The notes: generated by a model not told the origin, from the letters alone. Positions 23,797-35,855 are shown, counted from the first letter of the stretch. The stretch is 64,000 nucleotides of DNA from Mactromeris polynyma (GCA_032209605.1 JASFXZ010000026.1:5084001-5148000), one strand, 5' to 3'. Numbers and translations: made by a program.

Positions 23797-25078
23797 TATA
23801 GAGCCCTGTAATATCGGAAACCAGTCTGATGTAAGTCTATTGCCCTGCAGTATCGGAAACCAGTGTGATGTAAGTCTAGTGCCCTGCAGTATCGGAAACC
23901 AGTCTGATGTAAGTCTATTGCCCTGCAGTATCGGAAACCAGTGTGATGTAAGTCTAGTGCCCTGCAGTATCGGAAACCAGTCTGATGTAAGTCTAGTGCC
24001 CTGCAGTATCGGAAACCAGTCTGATGTAAGTCTAGTGCCCTGCAGTATCGGAAACCAGTCACATTTAAGTCTAATGCCCTGCAGCATCGGAAACCAGTCT
24101 GATGTAAGTCTAGTGCCCTGCAGCATCGGAAACCAGTCTGATGTAAGTCTAGTGCCCTGCAGTATCGGAAACCAGTCTGATGTAAGTCTAGAGCCCTGCA
24201 GCATCGGAAACCAGTCTGATGTAAGTCTATTGCCCTGCAGTATCGGAAACCAGTCTGATGTAAGTTTAGTGCCCTGCAGCATCGGAAACCAGTCTAATGT
24301 AAGTTTAGTGCCCTGCAGCATCGGAAACCAGTCTGGTGTAAGTATAGTGCCCTACAGTATCGGAAACCAGTCCGATGCAAGTCTAGTGCCCTGCAGTATC
24401 GGAAACCAGTCTGATGTAAGCCTATGTCCCTGTAGTATCGGAAACCAGTATGGTGTAAGTCTAGTGTCATGTAGTATCGGGAACAAGTCTGATGTAAGTC
24501 TAGTGCCCTGCAGTATCGGAAACAAGTCTGATGTAAGTCTAGTGCCCTGCAGTATCGGACACCAGTCTGATGTAAGTCTAGTGCCCTGCATTATCGGAAA
24601 CAAGTCTGATGTAAGTCTAGTGCCCTGTAGCATCGGAAACCAGTCTGATGTAAGTCAAGTGCCATGCAGCATCGGAAACCAGTCTGAAGTAAGTCAAGTG
24701 CCCTGCAGTATCGGAAACCAGTCTGATGTAAGTCAAGTGCCCTGCAGCATCGGAAACCAGTCTCATGTAAGTCTAGTGCCCTGCAGTATCGGAAACCAGT
24801 CTGATGTAAGTCTAGTGCCCTGCAGCATCGGAAACCAGTCTGGTGTAAGTCTAGTGCCCTGCAGCATCGGAAACCAGTCGGATGTAAGACAAGTGCCCTG
24901 CATTATCGGAAACCAGTCTGATGTAAGTCTAGTGCCATGCAGCATCGGAAACCAGTCTGGTGTAAGTCTAGTGCCCTGCAGCATCGGAAACCAGTCGGAT
25001 GTAAGACAAGTGCCCTGCAGTATCGGAAACCAGTCTGATGTAAGTCTAGTGCCCTGCAGTATCGGAAACTAGTTTGAT
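23797..25078 (+). repeat. 39-bp minisatellite, about 33 units, open on the plus strand
   Basis: The unit 'tctgatgtaagtctagtgcc' followed by 'ctgcagtatcggaaaccag' is exactly 39 bp. It repeats about 33 times with mostly single substitutions (cag-TATC/CATC, TCTA/TCAA, CTG/CTC). Since 39 is divisible by three, the frame stays open for 471 codons (from a non-ATG start at 23657) and would encode a 13-residue repeat of the type SIGNQSDVSLVPC. Two minus-strand frames are also largely open for the same reason. A real repetitive protein is possible, but there is no start, signal or stop context to support it. Most units contain GATGTAAGT, a consensus splice donor, and CCCTGCAG, an acceptor-like end. 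Confidence 0.93.
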
Positions 25079-25246
25079 GTAAAATGATAGCTTAAATTTA
25101 CATTACACTTTACATCGTTACATTGCGTACAAACTACGAATTATTCTGTCGGTTGTTGTGAAGCTATACATTAACCCATTATACCATACTCGGCCAAATG
25201 TTTGCTGTGCACCAGGAAACGTGACACAATTGTTATGTACTTTCTT

Positions 25247-25420
25247 TAAGCTTAGTAGTTAGAGCTATAGACTTTCACCCCGGAGATCCGGGTTCGATTC
25301 CGGGGCTATGCAGTCATGTCCTTGGGTTGCGGTCATTTATCATCCACCTCAGATCATACAGGGACATATTGTCAGTTGCTTGCGGAAGAGCAAAGAAGTA
25401 CTGGTTGGTATTGCATTTTG
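25247..25420 (+). mobile_element. tRNA-derived SINE or tRNA pseudogene
   Basis: 'cttagtagttagagct' resembles box A and 'gggttcgattcc' (25290-25301) is a good box B, about 33 bp apart, as in a tRNA gene. The acceptor ends do not pair properly. About 100 bp of non-tRNA sequence follows ('cttgcggaagagcaaagaag'), which suggests a SINE body. Confidence 0.5.
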
Positions 25421-25689
25421 TGATGTCGACTTTATATACGTTAAATTTCCTCGTAATATTGTAACATTGTAGGTATTACGTTTTTGGTGGTATTCTACTC
25501 TTCCAACAACTCAAAGTAAATCGCATTTTTATTGTACAATGTCAAGTTAACGTTGGGAGTATTCAGAAATTGGAATATAGTACGTTACTTATTTTAAATA
25601 GTATCACGGTATTTTTTTTTTCGGCGATTATAGCCTTTGACGGGTCATTATTAAGTAATCGGCCCGATTTTCAGTAATCGACTGGCGAA

Positions 25690-25745
25690 AATGACGCGCG
25701 TGACGTCATTGGTTGTCTGAGACGTCATCACTTGGCCACAATGGC
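25690..25745. promoter_or_regulatory. Promoter-like cluster: CRE-like sites, CCAAT box, YY1-type start
   Basis: Within about 55 bp there are two GACGTCAT sites (CRE-like), an inverted CCAAT box (ATTGG) between them, and 'cacaATGGCGGC', which resembles the YY1/TISU element found at the starts of broadly expressed animal genes. The local CpG content is high for this window. The ATG in the motif is followed by only two codons before TGA, so it does not open a protein here. Confidence 0.35.
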
Positions 25746-26636
25746 GGCTTGAGAGAAAGCAATGCGATCTCTGGCAAAGGAACATCCCACAACAGAGCTG
25801 GATATGTGCTTAATCAGAAGTTCATGATTGTAAAACATTGTAAGACGCAAAATGAGCTTTAGCCCGGAATTTAAGACATGCAGTGAATCCTGAGCTAAAT
25901 AATAATAAATCTTCTTCCGCTTTCGACAAATAATGATAAAAATGAGAAAGATTAAGACTTGTTTAATCATCCAAGCTTCATCTGAACAGTTTGCGGGAAA
26001 AGTACCCATATAAGTAAGTATGCATTATATATGTTAATGTACGGCTGAGCGGGACCGGGCCGGGACAATCAGCTAAAGCCCTCTGGTCGATACGATCCCT
26101 GTTCTATGATCCCTGGTTTTCGAAAGGAACCGAGCTATTGTGGATATCTAACTAACTGTATAAGTTTGATTGAGATACAGTCAAAACTAATAACTGTATC
26201 GTGTTTACGGACGGACGGACACCGCGCCGTCGCCAGTAGAGCTAAAATTCACCTATATTCACGAATATTACGCATGCCTTTGACCATTCGTAGCCTTTTC
26301 GCTAAGATTAACGAATTCGTAGCGTTTGCATACGTACGAATTATGATAAAACGCTCTTACGATCATCAGAACGTCATTAGAAATTCTTACGAAATTTTGT
26401 GCGTGACAAAACGGTCCCAATATGGTTTTCTCTTCGTCTGGACTTTTGCTATTTAAAACCCAACACGGTGAATTGTTTCGTTTTTATGTTGGTTTACGCC
26501 GTTTTTAGGTCATATACGGTGACCAGTCGGCCAAACCTGTTTGCCTAGAATTAATTATCAACCAATACTAACTTGCACTTCAACAAGCTACTAACAACTT
26601 CTTTACATCTGGAATACATGACCGTAGCCAATATCA

Positions 26637-26703
26637 CGGAAGAATCGAACCCGGATCTGCCCTTTGACAGTCTAGCGCTCTTCAAACTGAGCTAGCCAGG
26701 CAT
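26637..26703 (-). mobile_element. tRNA-like SINE head or tRNA pseudogene
   Basis: The minus strand reads 'tggctagctcagtttgaag' (box A) and 'ccgggttcgattc' (box B), at tRNA-like spacing. The acceptor stem does not close and the D arm is irregular, so it is more likely a SINE head or pseudogene than a working tRNA. Confidence 0.5.
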
Positions 26704-27141
26704 ACTCAAACACAATGAACGCTTCGGAATTGACAGAGACCAAAGCAGATCACGTGATCAACTCTCGTCAGACTATCTTTAACAATTCGGCATTACTTCA
26801 CATTGGTGGATGGTACGTCAGCACATTCATTTAGCTCAACCCTAGTCGTTATCATTGGCGGTGGTTCTCGTACGGAGATTGTTTTAAAGCAATCTTAAAA
26901 TGAAATAATAAAACTATTGACCGAGTAGTGGGGTCGCTGAATTCTAATCACTTACCCATCACCGCTGCGAGTTTCGAATATCACCCGGCATGTAGAATGT
27001 GTAAGTAAGCTATACAGCTGGTTTGCGTAAGGTCGGTGATGCTATCCAGGTCCGTCTATGATGTCAAATATAATACTCGAATGGGATGGGATACCATCGC
27101 TAAAATAGCCCGAAAGGGTTGTTCACTTGAAATTATGGCCT

Positions 27142-27406
27142 ACGAACGAACGAATTAACGAACGAATTAACGAACGAATTAACGAACGAATTAACGAACG
27201 AACGAACGAACGAACGAACGAACGAACGAACGAACGAACGAACGAACGAACGAACGAACGAACGAACGAACGAACGAACGAACGAACGAACGAACGAACG
27301 AACGAACGAACGAACGAACGAACGAACGAACGAACGAACGAACGAACGAACGAACGAACGAACGAACGAACGAACGAACGAACGAACGAACGAACGAACG
27401 AACGAA
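27142..27406. repeat. (CGAA)n microsatellite, about 65 units
   Basis: A nearly pure tetranucleotide tract covers about 265 bp. Only the first 60 bp are broken, by 'cgaattaacgaa' variants. It is open in some frames and would give an NERT-type peptide, which is simply the repeat. Confidence 0.98.
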
Positions 27407-29200
27407 ATTCGTATAATTGGATTTAAATCATCAAATCGGTGAGTTAAAATTTAAATAATGATTCTGCAATTAACGTTTATGCTTGCCCTAAAATGCACGC
27501 CCCTGCATGTTCAAGTCATCGTGTTTTTTAAATAGGTCGGACTTTACAAGTATGCACACAATGTATTTTCTCCCTGTAAGATTCTTTAAACAGGAACGTT
27601 CATTGAGAAATCATCACATTTTCTTTGACTAATTCTTTGCATCGGGTGCTTTATATAAAATGTTTACTATCAGTACAACAAGTCACGTGCCCCTCCACCT
27701 CCACGTACTTCAGTGCGGCGACAATGAATAAGCCGTTGGTGTAACTCGTACATGACATAGCATTAAATAATGGACAGTTTTTGTATAAATATAGGATATT
27801 TGTAATTTGAGAAGGTTTAACACAACTTTTTTGTCTAATTAACATGAGCTGAGATAAATAACAACATTTAGAAACTATTCTTTTTTTATATGTGACAAAA
27901 GTGTACACGAACACGTGCAAATATGTGTCCATGCCTCGCACGTGCAAAACGTGCTATAAACGTCAATACACCTAATACGATTAATTTCATACCGGCTAAA
28001 AAAAATCAATAATTCGCTGCATTACCTGCTCAAATATCGGTATGTGAAATTTTGTGTAAATACATGCATTATTAGAAAAATAATAATACAATATAAACTG
28101 ACCGATTAGGAATTTTGTTGAGTGTATAGTTCAATTTTGTTGTATACTTGAAACAAATCAAAACTGTGTTTCTGTTGATAATAATTATGTATCATAAAAT
28201 ATCTGTAAAATGTTCACAAGAAATTGACGCGAAATGAAATAATAAATGGCTATTAAGGGATAAGGTTCCATGAATTATCCTCATCGATGTGTGTCTAGGA
28301 TTTATTTCCCTTTCCCATACAAATAAACATGTGTTAACATGCAAGCTATGTTATTGGTACGGACCTACTCAAATCTAATGAATGTTCGTTTTGAAATTTA
28401 CCAAAGGACTGTTGTCAACATTTCAATTTCGTTAGATATGTTTTGGTATAGTGGTATTGATTGGTAGAATTGGTAAATTGTTTGCAAGTTCCGAGTATTT
28501 AACGCGAAAGTTGAAGTGATTCTAGTACACACAGCAATTAAGGACAACGTTATTCTTGATGCTATGATTCCTACTCTTGTTCTAATATGGCGATACATGA
28601 TATTGTACTTTGATTGTTCTGTTTAGCTTGGTGTGCATTTACACTATATAGCTTTCGTGTATTTACTGAATATGGTGTTGGATTTTGTCGATATAGCGTT
28701 TTATGTGATCTTTCATAATATCATTATAAAGTATTTGTAAAAAAAAGAACCCTATGGGATGTTTTAATGTCATCCGTTTGTATTTATTCTAGAAATTGAA
28801 TATCTCTGCTTAACTATGTGTGTTTATAAATGTTGTGTATTATAGCTGCGTAAAATGGATGATAACGAATTACAACTGGTAATTTTGCTGTAAAGCATCT
28901 TGATCTAAAAAACAATTAAAACGTAATTAGAAAATCAAAAATCGCATATTCATTAGTTAAATCATCTATATTGCCGGTCACAATTATCAACATTAATTCA
29001 TAAAATGGTCACAGTTTATCATTTCACTCACAGGTCATTCCTTTGATACTTGCTTTATAACAAAATTCTACATGTACACGTAGTTCATACATTACATTTA
29101 CAATTGAAAAACAAGCTGCAGCATTTGGTGAATAGTTGTTATATTGTCGACACTGGAATTGCATTTGATCATGTCTGTCATTGTGTCCATACATAATTCG
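27407..29200. other. AT-rich intergenic sequence
   Basis: Nothing recognisable was found on either strand apart from short chance ORFs. Confidence 0.4.
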
Positions 29201-29485
29201 TTAACCACTTAATCAACTAGAAAAGTATGTAGTTTATTAGATACTTATCGCGTTAACTACTTAACGGTTACCTGAAAAGTATGTAGCTAATGCGTGACCT
29301 ATCTAGTGAACTAGATAATTAACTAGAAAAGTATGTAGTTAACTAGATACTTAATTTGTTAACCTCTTAATTAACTAGAAAATTACATAGTTAACTAGAT
29401 AATGAACTCGTTAACCACTTAACTAACTAGAAACGTATGTTGTTAACTAGATACTATCGCGTTAACTACTTAACACTTATCTAAA
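29200..29485. repeat. Degenerate minisatellite based on TTAACTAG, about 60-bp units
   Basis: About five diverged units share 'ttaactagaaaagtatgtag', 'ttaactagatacttat' and 'cgcgttaactacttaa'. The TTAACTAG/CTAGTTAA core is partly self-complementary. No ORF. Confidence 0.8.
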
Positions 29486-29590
29486 ATAGAGAGTCCGTTT
29501 TTGAAAACATAGGAGGTTAAATGTGTATTATTCATAACGCATGTAACAGACACTTGGTTAATACTTATTCGTTTTACATTGATTGTGAAA

Positions 29591-29770
29591 CAAGTACTTA
29601 CAACTTATAGTAATCACTCTCGATGACTGCTTCCTGGCTACCAACTAGTACTCGCGTCAAATTAAGGGATTGTGAAGTTCGTGATCAAACTCAGCTCATC
29701 GCGGGGCTCGAACTCGCAACCTTCGGATAAGGAATCAGGCGCTCTACCCTAGACCAATGCGCATCCCTAA
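29591..29770 (-). mobile_element. tRNA-derived SINE, family 2, copy 1
   Basis: The minus strand starts with box A-like 'ggtctagggtagagcgcc' and box B 'gcgagttcgagcccc'. A body follows that contains 'ttgatcacgaacttcacaat', 'ttggtagccaggaagc' and 'agtcatcgagagtgatta'. The same body is found in the opposite orientation at 35171-35340. Confidence 0.85.
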
Positions 29771-30313
29771 AATACAGTTGAAATAGTCGATTAATGTCGC
29801 CTTTAGTAATTAGAATGTGACATGAGGCCAAATATCCTAAGAAAATAAGTTTACACGAACTGCTGTGATTGTTTCCGTCGTAGACGCACAATCATTGTGT
29901 ACAACATCGCATAGTCACGGTAATACGGTTACCGAACCTCTAGAATAAATATTATAAATATTCACTTTATCTGGAAGAAAGGATCGGAAACATGCGGGGT
30001 TTTTGCCGTCCTCAATCGAGGTGCTTGACTTGTGCACATTTTGATGCAATTCGGAAGAAAACTTCGCCCCTGCTCGACGAGTTTTTGCATAAAGTAGGTG
30101 TCGTTTGAAAGAGTGCGAGTGTTGTTGGCTCAAAAACAACACGTTAGACTACTCACATGTTACTGGTTACTGGTTAGCCTGTAGATGGTATTGTGTATGC
30201 TTCGGTGTTAAGTGCTGTGTGGCGGATGAAAACATTCGCCCCGTACTTCGTCCAAAGTGTAGTTAACCTAAATCAAACTTTATATAAGTTAAATTTACAC
30301 GAAAATGACGTTA

Positions 30314-30385
30314 GGTCGCTGTGGTGTAGTGGTTAGCACAACGGACCGGCAATCCGTAGACCAGGGTTCGAATCCCGGTAGCGCC
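30314..30385 (+). tRNA. tRNA-like sequence, anticodon position GGC (Ala-like), probably a pseudogene
   Basis: The 72-nt sequence has an acceptor strand GGTCGCT facing AGCGCC (one base short), a box A 'tggtgtagtggttagcac', an anticodon stem ACGGA/TCCGT with loop CCGGCAA, and a good T arm with GGTTCGAATCC. The loop would place GGC at the anticodon, which reads alanine GCC. Position 33, nearly always U, is C, and the acceptor stem has a bulge. These faults favour a pseudogene or SINE head over an active tRNA gene. Confidence 0.5.
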
Positions 30386-30874
30386 ATTGACCAAAACATG
30401 ACTTTATTTAATATGTTTGTACAATAAAAACTGAGGTTGTGGGTGGACGAACATGAATGTTAATCTACTTATTAGACTAACCCTATTCGACTGACTCTAA
30501 CGTATAAATTTTAAGAACAAAAATTAACAATGAGTATTTCTGAACTAATGAATAAGAAAAAATAACATATTTATCTGTCGCACATAATTTGTCTGTGCAA
30601 TATGTAATGCACTGTCGTTTCAAGTAGCACGTACTATTCGTAAATATGATAAAATAACAAAGAGAATAATGTAACCCCTTGTGTTTGATATAATCAGGCC
30701 GTCAGCCAATTGCTAGATTCCTATGTGTTCCTATATTTTGCATATATTTCCTATAGTTTTCTTGAGAAACGTCGATAGTTCTTCAAAAGGTTGTTTTGAA
30801 TTTATACTGCCTTTAGATACTATTTATTTACAGTTTAACACTATCATTTAAAAATAAATTATATATAGATATAT

Positions 30875-31460
30875 TTAGATATATTTATTTTATTTCCAAA
30901 AGGCTGATAGCCCATGAGGACAATACAAAGCATACTGACAGAACAGTGGTACAGTACATGTGTATATAATAACATAATAAAAAGCATGTTCATTATTTTG
31001 TGGAGAAGAACAATATATATATATACATTTAAAATCGCACATATTTGTACATGTGGTATGTCTTTTAGATGTCATTTGAGTGTGCTCTGAAATTAATTTT
31101 GATATGGAATTACTGTTGACTGAAAGAAAGTTTAGTATTCACCCTTGTGTAAAATGAAATAATATCATGTCAAGTTGTTATCCTGCAACCCTGTGTAAGT
31201 TCTTGACATTAATTTGGGAAATCTTACATGTTGCGTTTTGAAATGTACTGAGTGTATAAGTATGTACTTGCAATATTCAATAAGGTTTAATATCACTGTT
31301 CCAATCATGTAAATATTGATCAATTAATCTCTGTCTAACTATTAGATAAAAACATTTTTTTGTATTTCCAACTGTTTTGAAAATACCATGCATCACTGAT
31401 CCCAAGATTGTTTAGTAAACATTCAACATTACTGGCCTAAGATATAATAATTGAGTACAT
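30875..31460 (-). pseudogene. LINE 3' end: decayed ORF2 C-terminus and 3' UTR
   Basis: Around 31280-31340 the minus strand reads a short stretch, VRQRLIDQYLHDWNSDIKP, then a stop. This matches the pattern of the ORF2 region downstream of the reverse transcriptase, as in the copy at 54110. The 3' end is marked by 'cctcatgggctatcagcc' and then 'aaataaaataaatat' at about 30885-30915. The same type of 3' tail occurs at the LINE ending near 52395. It is 5'-truncated and frameshifted. Confidence 0.6.
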
Positions 31461-31481
31461 TCATGGTCACATAAAATCATC

Positions 31482-31715
31482 CGTGCGTTCAGTTACATTC
31501 ATTGACCGCCTCGTTTTTATTCTGGTTCCCAGCCTCAATTTCGTTATAGTATTTACATATACGACAGTAAAGACAGGGAACCAGAATAAGGTATTTGCGG
31601 CTCACGTTTCGTAACGTCTTGCAATTTGGTTACCAGTGTGCATTCAATGTAAAACGGTGGGTCAGGGATACAAAACAAAACGTGAGCGACTGTTAGACGT
31701 AACTGAACGCAGTTT
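31482..31715. mobile_element. Probable MITE with TGCGTTCAGTTAC inverted ends
   Basis: 'gtgcgttcagttacat' at the left is matched by 'gacgtaactgaacgcag' at the right, in inverted orientation. Inside lies a second inverted pair, 'ttattctggttccc' and 'gggaaccagaataa'. A further 'aacgtgagcgactgttag' block is repeated just outside (31690 and 31830), which suggests a second partial copy. No ORF and no clear target duplication were seen. Confidence 0.55.
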
Positions 31716-32636
31716 TCGACTTACAAACTAGCAACCTCTGAGTTGCGTTAGCGAGTGGGTACACAGTGCGCGCGCACTATTTGGCAAACGGTGCATTCAG
31801 TAGCGAAACTTGTGCACATTTTCGTAACGTGAGCGACTGTTAGCCTTTACCGAACGTCAGGCAGATCATAAACAAGTCTTACATATTTAGTATATTCAGT
31901 TGTCAAAATTCTTACTCAATATTCAATTGTATTAAACACCATTATTTTTCTTGAAGACATTTATCCTACTTCGACATATACAAGAGTAATTTGAGTCTAA
32001 TACACATGAGTTTAATGTAACATTTTACAAATACTCTTATATTATCACTTGCATTATAGCATTCCTAAATTTCACTACCATAGCTTAGATCAGGTTCTAT
32101 ATCATTTTATCATACAAGTTTAGTTGGGTGCCTAATTTGTAAATCTAAATACATGTATAGTCGTGTCAGATTTCATCTTAATTAGCGTACATTGGTTGAA
32201 CAGTCATTGCCTCAAAATCATATTGGAATGAACCACCTGTTGAGAATACTGAACCAACATAAGTATGTAGACTAATTAACAATCCAAAATTGTTCCTTTT
32301 AAAACCCTTAGTAAAGTTCAAATTTTGTTTTACCTCTGAAATGCAGGTAAAATCATCACTCAGGGTATTATACAATTTAGCTCTTCAGTTCACATGAGTA
32401 CACATTAATTGCATAATAGTGTTTTAAAAGCGCTTCTAGCTTGAACGGTTTACATGGGGAGTAAGGCAGTCTGGGTCTTAACTTACTCTTTCATTTCCGA
32501 CTTTTTCTCAAGCATGTAGGTTGACTCCGTCACAGAAATAATCAACACATTTATCTGTGATTTTGAGTTGGCAGGATAAACTTAGTATTCGCCACCAGCC
32601 TTTTCGCAGCTGAAAATCAAATTCTCTATCATACAA

Positions 32637-32748
32637 GTTTTCTCAACGAGTGTCCACCATGTAAAATTCACGAAGGGGATTTTGTCCACCTTGTACACAA
32701 TGAGCGCAGGGGATTTTGTCCGGAGAGGGTTTTGTCCGTATACCTTTC
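32637..32748 (+). mobile_element. Solo end of a GGACAAAA-type DNA element
   Basis: The block 'aaggggattttgtccacctt' followed by 'gattttgtccggag' and 'ggttttgtccg' is the same subterminal repeat structure that bounds the element at 56065-56875. Only one end is present here. Confidence 0.65.
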
Positions 32749-34624
32749 TCAACAATTTTGAGTGCAATTTATAATAACCGACAGTCTTTGTTTTCTATCA
32801 TACAATTTGTTTTTATCAATGTGTGCAATTTATATGAACCGTGGCCTTAACACCCATTTAAATAAAACATATAAACTTTCAATATATTGTTTTTAATTTA
32901 CTTATTTCCACTTGTAATGCTATTTTGTCCTCTAATGCCTGTTTTAAATAACTTATTACATAGTATATATCTCATAACAAAGTCCAAAGCTTTTGAAATA
33001 TCAAAAAGTTCTACATATAGTTGTTTGTTTTTTATCAGCATATGATTCATTACATTGTAAAAAATAAATCATGAAAGCGATTTGTCGGAAAAAAATATTT
33101 TAATGATTTTTTAAATCTCGATTTTTTCCCCATAATTTTGAATACACAATACATCGCGGTGTACGCGTGATCGGTATCCAACAGTGCGTGGGCAGCATGA
33201 CATCTAATTGAAGTGATCAAGCCGGATGCAGCGATTATACACGCTGTTAATTAACAATTAGTGCTAAATATAGGGTAACATTTGGGGGGAAATGTACGTG
33301 ACATTTTATAGAATAGCCTTGAAATAAAATATTGGTGTGGTTAATTATTTTTTTAATCTGTAAAGGTGTAACATTTAAAACAGTATAACACGATTACATT
33401 AAATATATATTTTTTATAATGATATTGTTTAACTTGATATTTAAAAGTGAAAATATGATATTAATATTGTAATACAAATGTTACAATTATTTAGACAAAT
33501 AGCCTGCATAACTTATATAATATAAATATAATACCACTAGGTTTGTTATTCGTTTTATGAATTGTATATCGTTTTTCGAGAAAAGAGAGATCAATCAATG
33601 AAAAGTAAACATTAAATACTTTTCGTATGCATAATTTCACTTCAATAGTAAGACAACGTAGCTTTATGTTTTTTTGCAAAAATGATAAAACTTATCACTT
33701 ATGACTTTGTGGTAAAACTTGAAAATTAATGCATCCAGATTTTATACCTAAATCATTGACTAGTCAGGATCCCATTATAGTGCTCAAAACTTGCTTTTTA
33801 ATTGAATGTTTGTTTGCAAAATATTAAACAAATACCCGAATATAAACAATGCAAAACTACATAGAACAGAACAGAATACTGTATTCAAACTACAGGCGTA
33901 AATGTTATACTTATTGTCCGGCGTACACACTAGTACATAATATATCATAATTATTTCAATTAGATATTATCACCAATGCACATATGATGACGGTATAAAT
34001 AATTACATTCCATCGTCAAAAGTACGAGCTAATGTTTTTAAATGTAACATACAAAATAAGTAGTTGTATTTTGTCAGTGTCATTATTATTTCTGTTGAAA
34101 AAAAGACAAATGTATCTTTGCGATGCTAGAAAGCTAAGCAGCTACCATCTGCAAACAAACAAGACAAAACCTTATGGTCCATAATTCAATTTATTTGTTT
34201 CGAAAGAGGCTACAATATAAGTATCATGAATGTATAATACATTCTGATAAATTAGTACAGACCGGGCAATTTCATTAAGCTGACTAAACACAGCGGGGTG
34301 GCTAATTAAGCCGCGAACTAATATCGACCCAGTATTGACTTTTTATCCGTAACGCATTCCCCGCGATCGATGTCTAAGGGAGACAATTCAATTAGTATCG
34401 CACCTTTGAGAATCAGGGATAATCAAGGGAGACTATCATGTACAATTCTTAAACATTTCTGGCAATGTTATTGTGAGTAATTGGAGACATATTTTTTTCT
34501 AAAACCCGATTGTGCCTCTATATAAACAGTATACATCTTCATACAAGCATTTTGTCATTTTTTGTGTGAAAAACTTTCCAGCAGTACTCAATAAAGTTAA
34601 ACATCTGTGATGTGCTGGTTCTAA
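32749..34624. other. AT-rich intergenic sequence
   Basis: No ORF of interest, RNA gene or recognised repeat was seen. Confidence 0.4.
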
Positions 34625-34930
34625 TATGGAGCCTTTTTGTCAAGACATAGTCGCCATTAGGTATGTGCGTGCGTGGGTCCGTTCTACCGGATTTGTTTTG
34701 TCATTTATAAGATGATATTCAAATAACTTGGCACATAATGTTCATCATGATGAGACTGCATGTCGCGCAACATGATCCGTGTCCGTAGCTCAAATGTCAG
34801 TGTCTCGCTTAGACGTCAAAGTTCAAATATGGGTCCTACACATCTTGTCTGGAGTATATTCGCAACACTGTCATTTATTCGGGGATTTTCAAATTATTTG
34901 ACGCAAATGTTCATCATGATGAGATGGGCT
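34625..34930 (+). repeat. Dispersed repeat D, about 160-bp units, locus 1
   Basis: Two units are recognisable by 'gttcatcatgatgaga' (near 34740 and 34910), 'cgtgtccgtagctcaaatgt', 'ttagacgtcaaa' and 'cggggattttcaaattattt'. The same units occur at 36190-36570. They are non-coding. Confidence 0.75.
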
Positions 34931-35020
34931 TAATATTGAGGTTGCAGAGCAAAACAGTAAAAAAGGACTTAAAATTGTGTTCTTAATTTTGAGGTGGTCT
35001 TATTATTGAGGTGTGGCTTA
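34931..35020. mobile_element. Degraded pogo/Tigger-like MITE end
   Basis: 'gaggtggtcttattattgag' and 'taatattgaggttg' resemble the terminal repeats of the MITE at 20016-20193. It is too decayed to define both ends. Confidence 0.4.
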
Positions 35021-35170
35021 TGTGTATCACTGACAGATTCATGAATTAGGATATTTCTTTCCTAAACAGGACATTTTATATATGATTGTGTATTATGCTT
35101 CTGGTTACATCAGCAAAACACTGAAAAGCAGAATTATTATGATAAAGGAATATTACACTATATACTTTTA

Positions 35171-35340
35171 GAAGGGAGGCGTAGTTCGAGGGATTGAACG
35201 CCTGACTTATTGTTGGAGTTCGAGCACCGCGAAGAGCAGGCTTTGATCACGATCTTCACAATCCGTAAATTTTGCGAGAGTATTGGTTGGTAGCCTGGAA
35301 GCAGTCATCGAGAGTGATTAGTATAAGTTATAAGAACTTG
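35171..35340 (+). mobile_element. tRNA-derived SINE, family 2, copy 2
   Basis: The body matches the copy at 29591-29770 in the opposite orientation ('ttgatcacgatcttcacaat', 'ttggttggtagcctggaag', 'agtcatcgagagtgatta', ending 'tataagaacttg'). The head carries box B-like 'ggagttcgagcacc', with the box A region decayed. Confidence 0.8.
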
Positions 35341-35570
35341 ATTCATATTCGATGTAAAATAAATATGGTTAAAAATACGTTATTTACTATACCTATTACA
35401 AAACATTGTTTAATTATTCTTACAATGCGTCTTGTCATACTTTGTATCATTCATAAGTCAGAAATGAAAGTGCACTTGCACATTGTGTTCAAACAATTAT
35501 AAAGCAATTAATCATTTTCGTCATACGCAGACGTGTGATTATCTGTTTTCATATACAATAAATAGACCCA

Positions 35571-35855
35571 AAGCGCCTAGCACTGAAGTAACTGCAACCA
35601 TACCCACTACGCCACCGAGGCAACCCCAAAAATGGTTGTTCAAATGACGCTTATATGGTCGTCGTTACTTATTATCACAAGACGTTACACACACCCTATA
35701 TCCCGTGTACTGAAGTTACGAAGACCATATACTAGTAAGCGTCATTTGAACAACTTTTTTGGGGTTGCCTCGGTGGCGTATTGGGTATGGTCGCAGTTAC
35801 TTCAGTGCTAGGCGATGACGTCGTAGGGTCATGGGTTCGAACCCCTTTGGTTTCA
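35571..35855. mobile_element. SINE-type head arranged as a 95-bp palindrome
   Basis: The right half reads as a tRNA-like head in the plus direction: 'ttgcctcggtggcgtattgg' and then box B 'gggttcgaacccc' near 35830. The left half (35571-35665) is its reverse complement over about 95 bp ('cctagcactgaagtaactgc', 'cgccaccgaggcaacccc'), with a spacer of about 50 bp. The unit could fold into a long hairpin. It may reflect two SINEs in opposite orientation or a foldback event. Confidence 0.75.

Noticed and set aside
23657..25072. 471-codon ORF of 13-residue repeats
   Set aside because: It follows the 39-bp minisatellite; other frames are equally open and no start context is seen.
25728..26009. 93-codon minus-strand ORF
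   Set aside because: It has an ATG, but no homology is recognised; it overlaps the promoter-like cluster on the opposite strand and resembles a chance ORF.
26106..26456. 116-codon ORF with a true ATG
   Set aside because: No recognisable motif, and its codons look like ordinary AT-rich intergenic DNA with GAATTCG-type palindromes.
27127..27426. NERT-repeat ORF
   Set aside because: It is the translation of the CGAA microsatellite.
30314..30385. Functional tRNA-Ala gene
   Set aside because: C at position 33 and a bulged acceptor stem make an active tRNA doubtful; listed only as tRNA-like.
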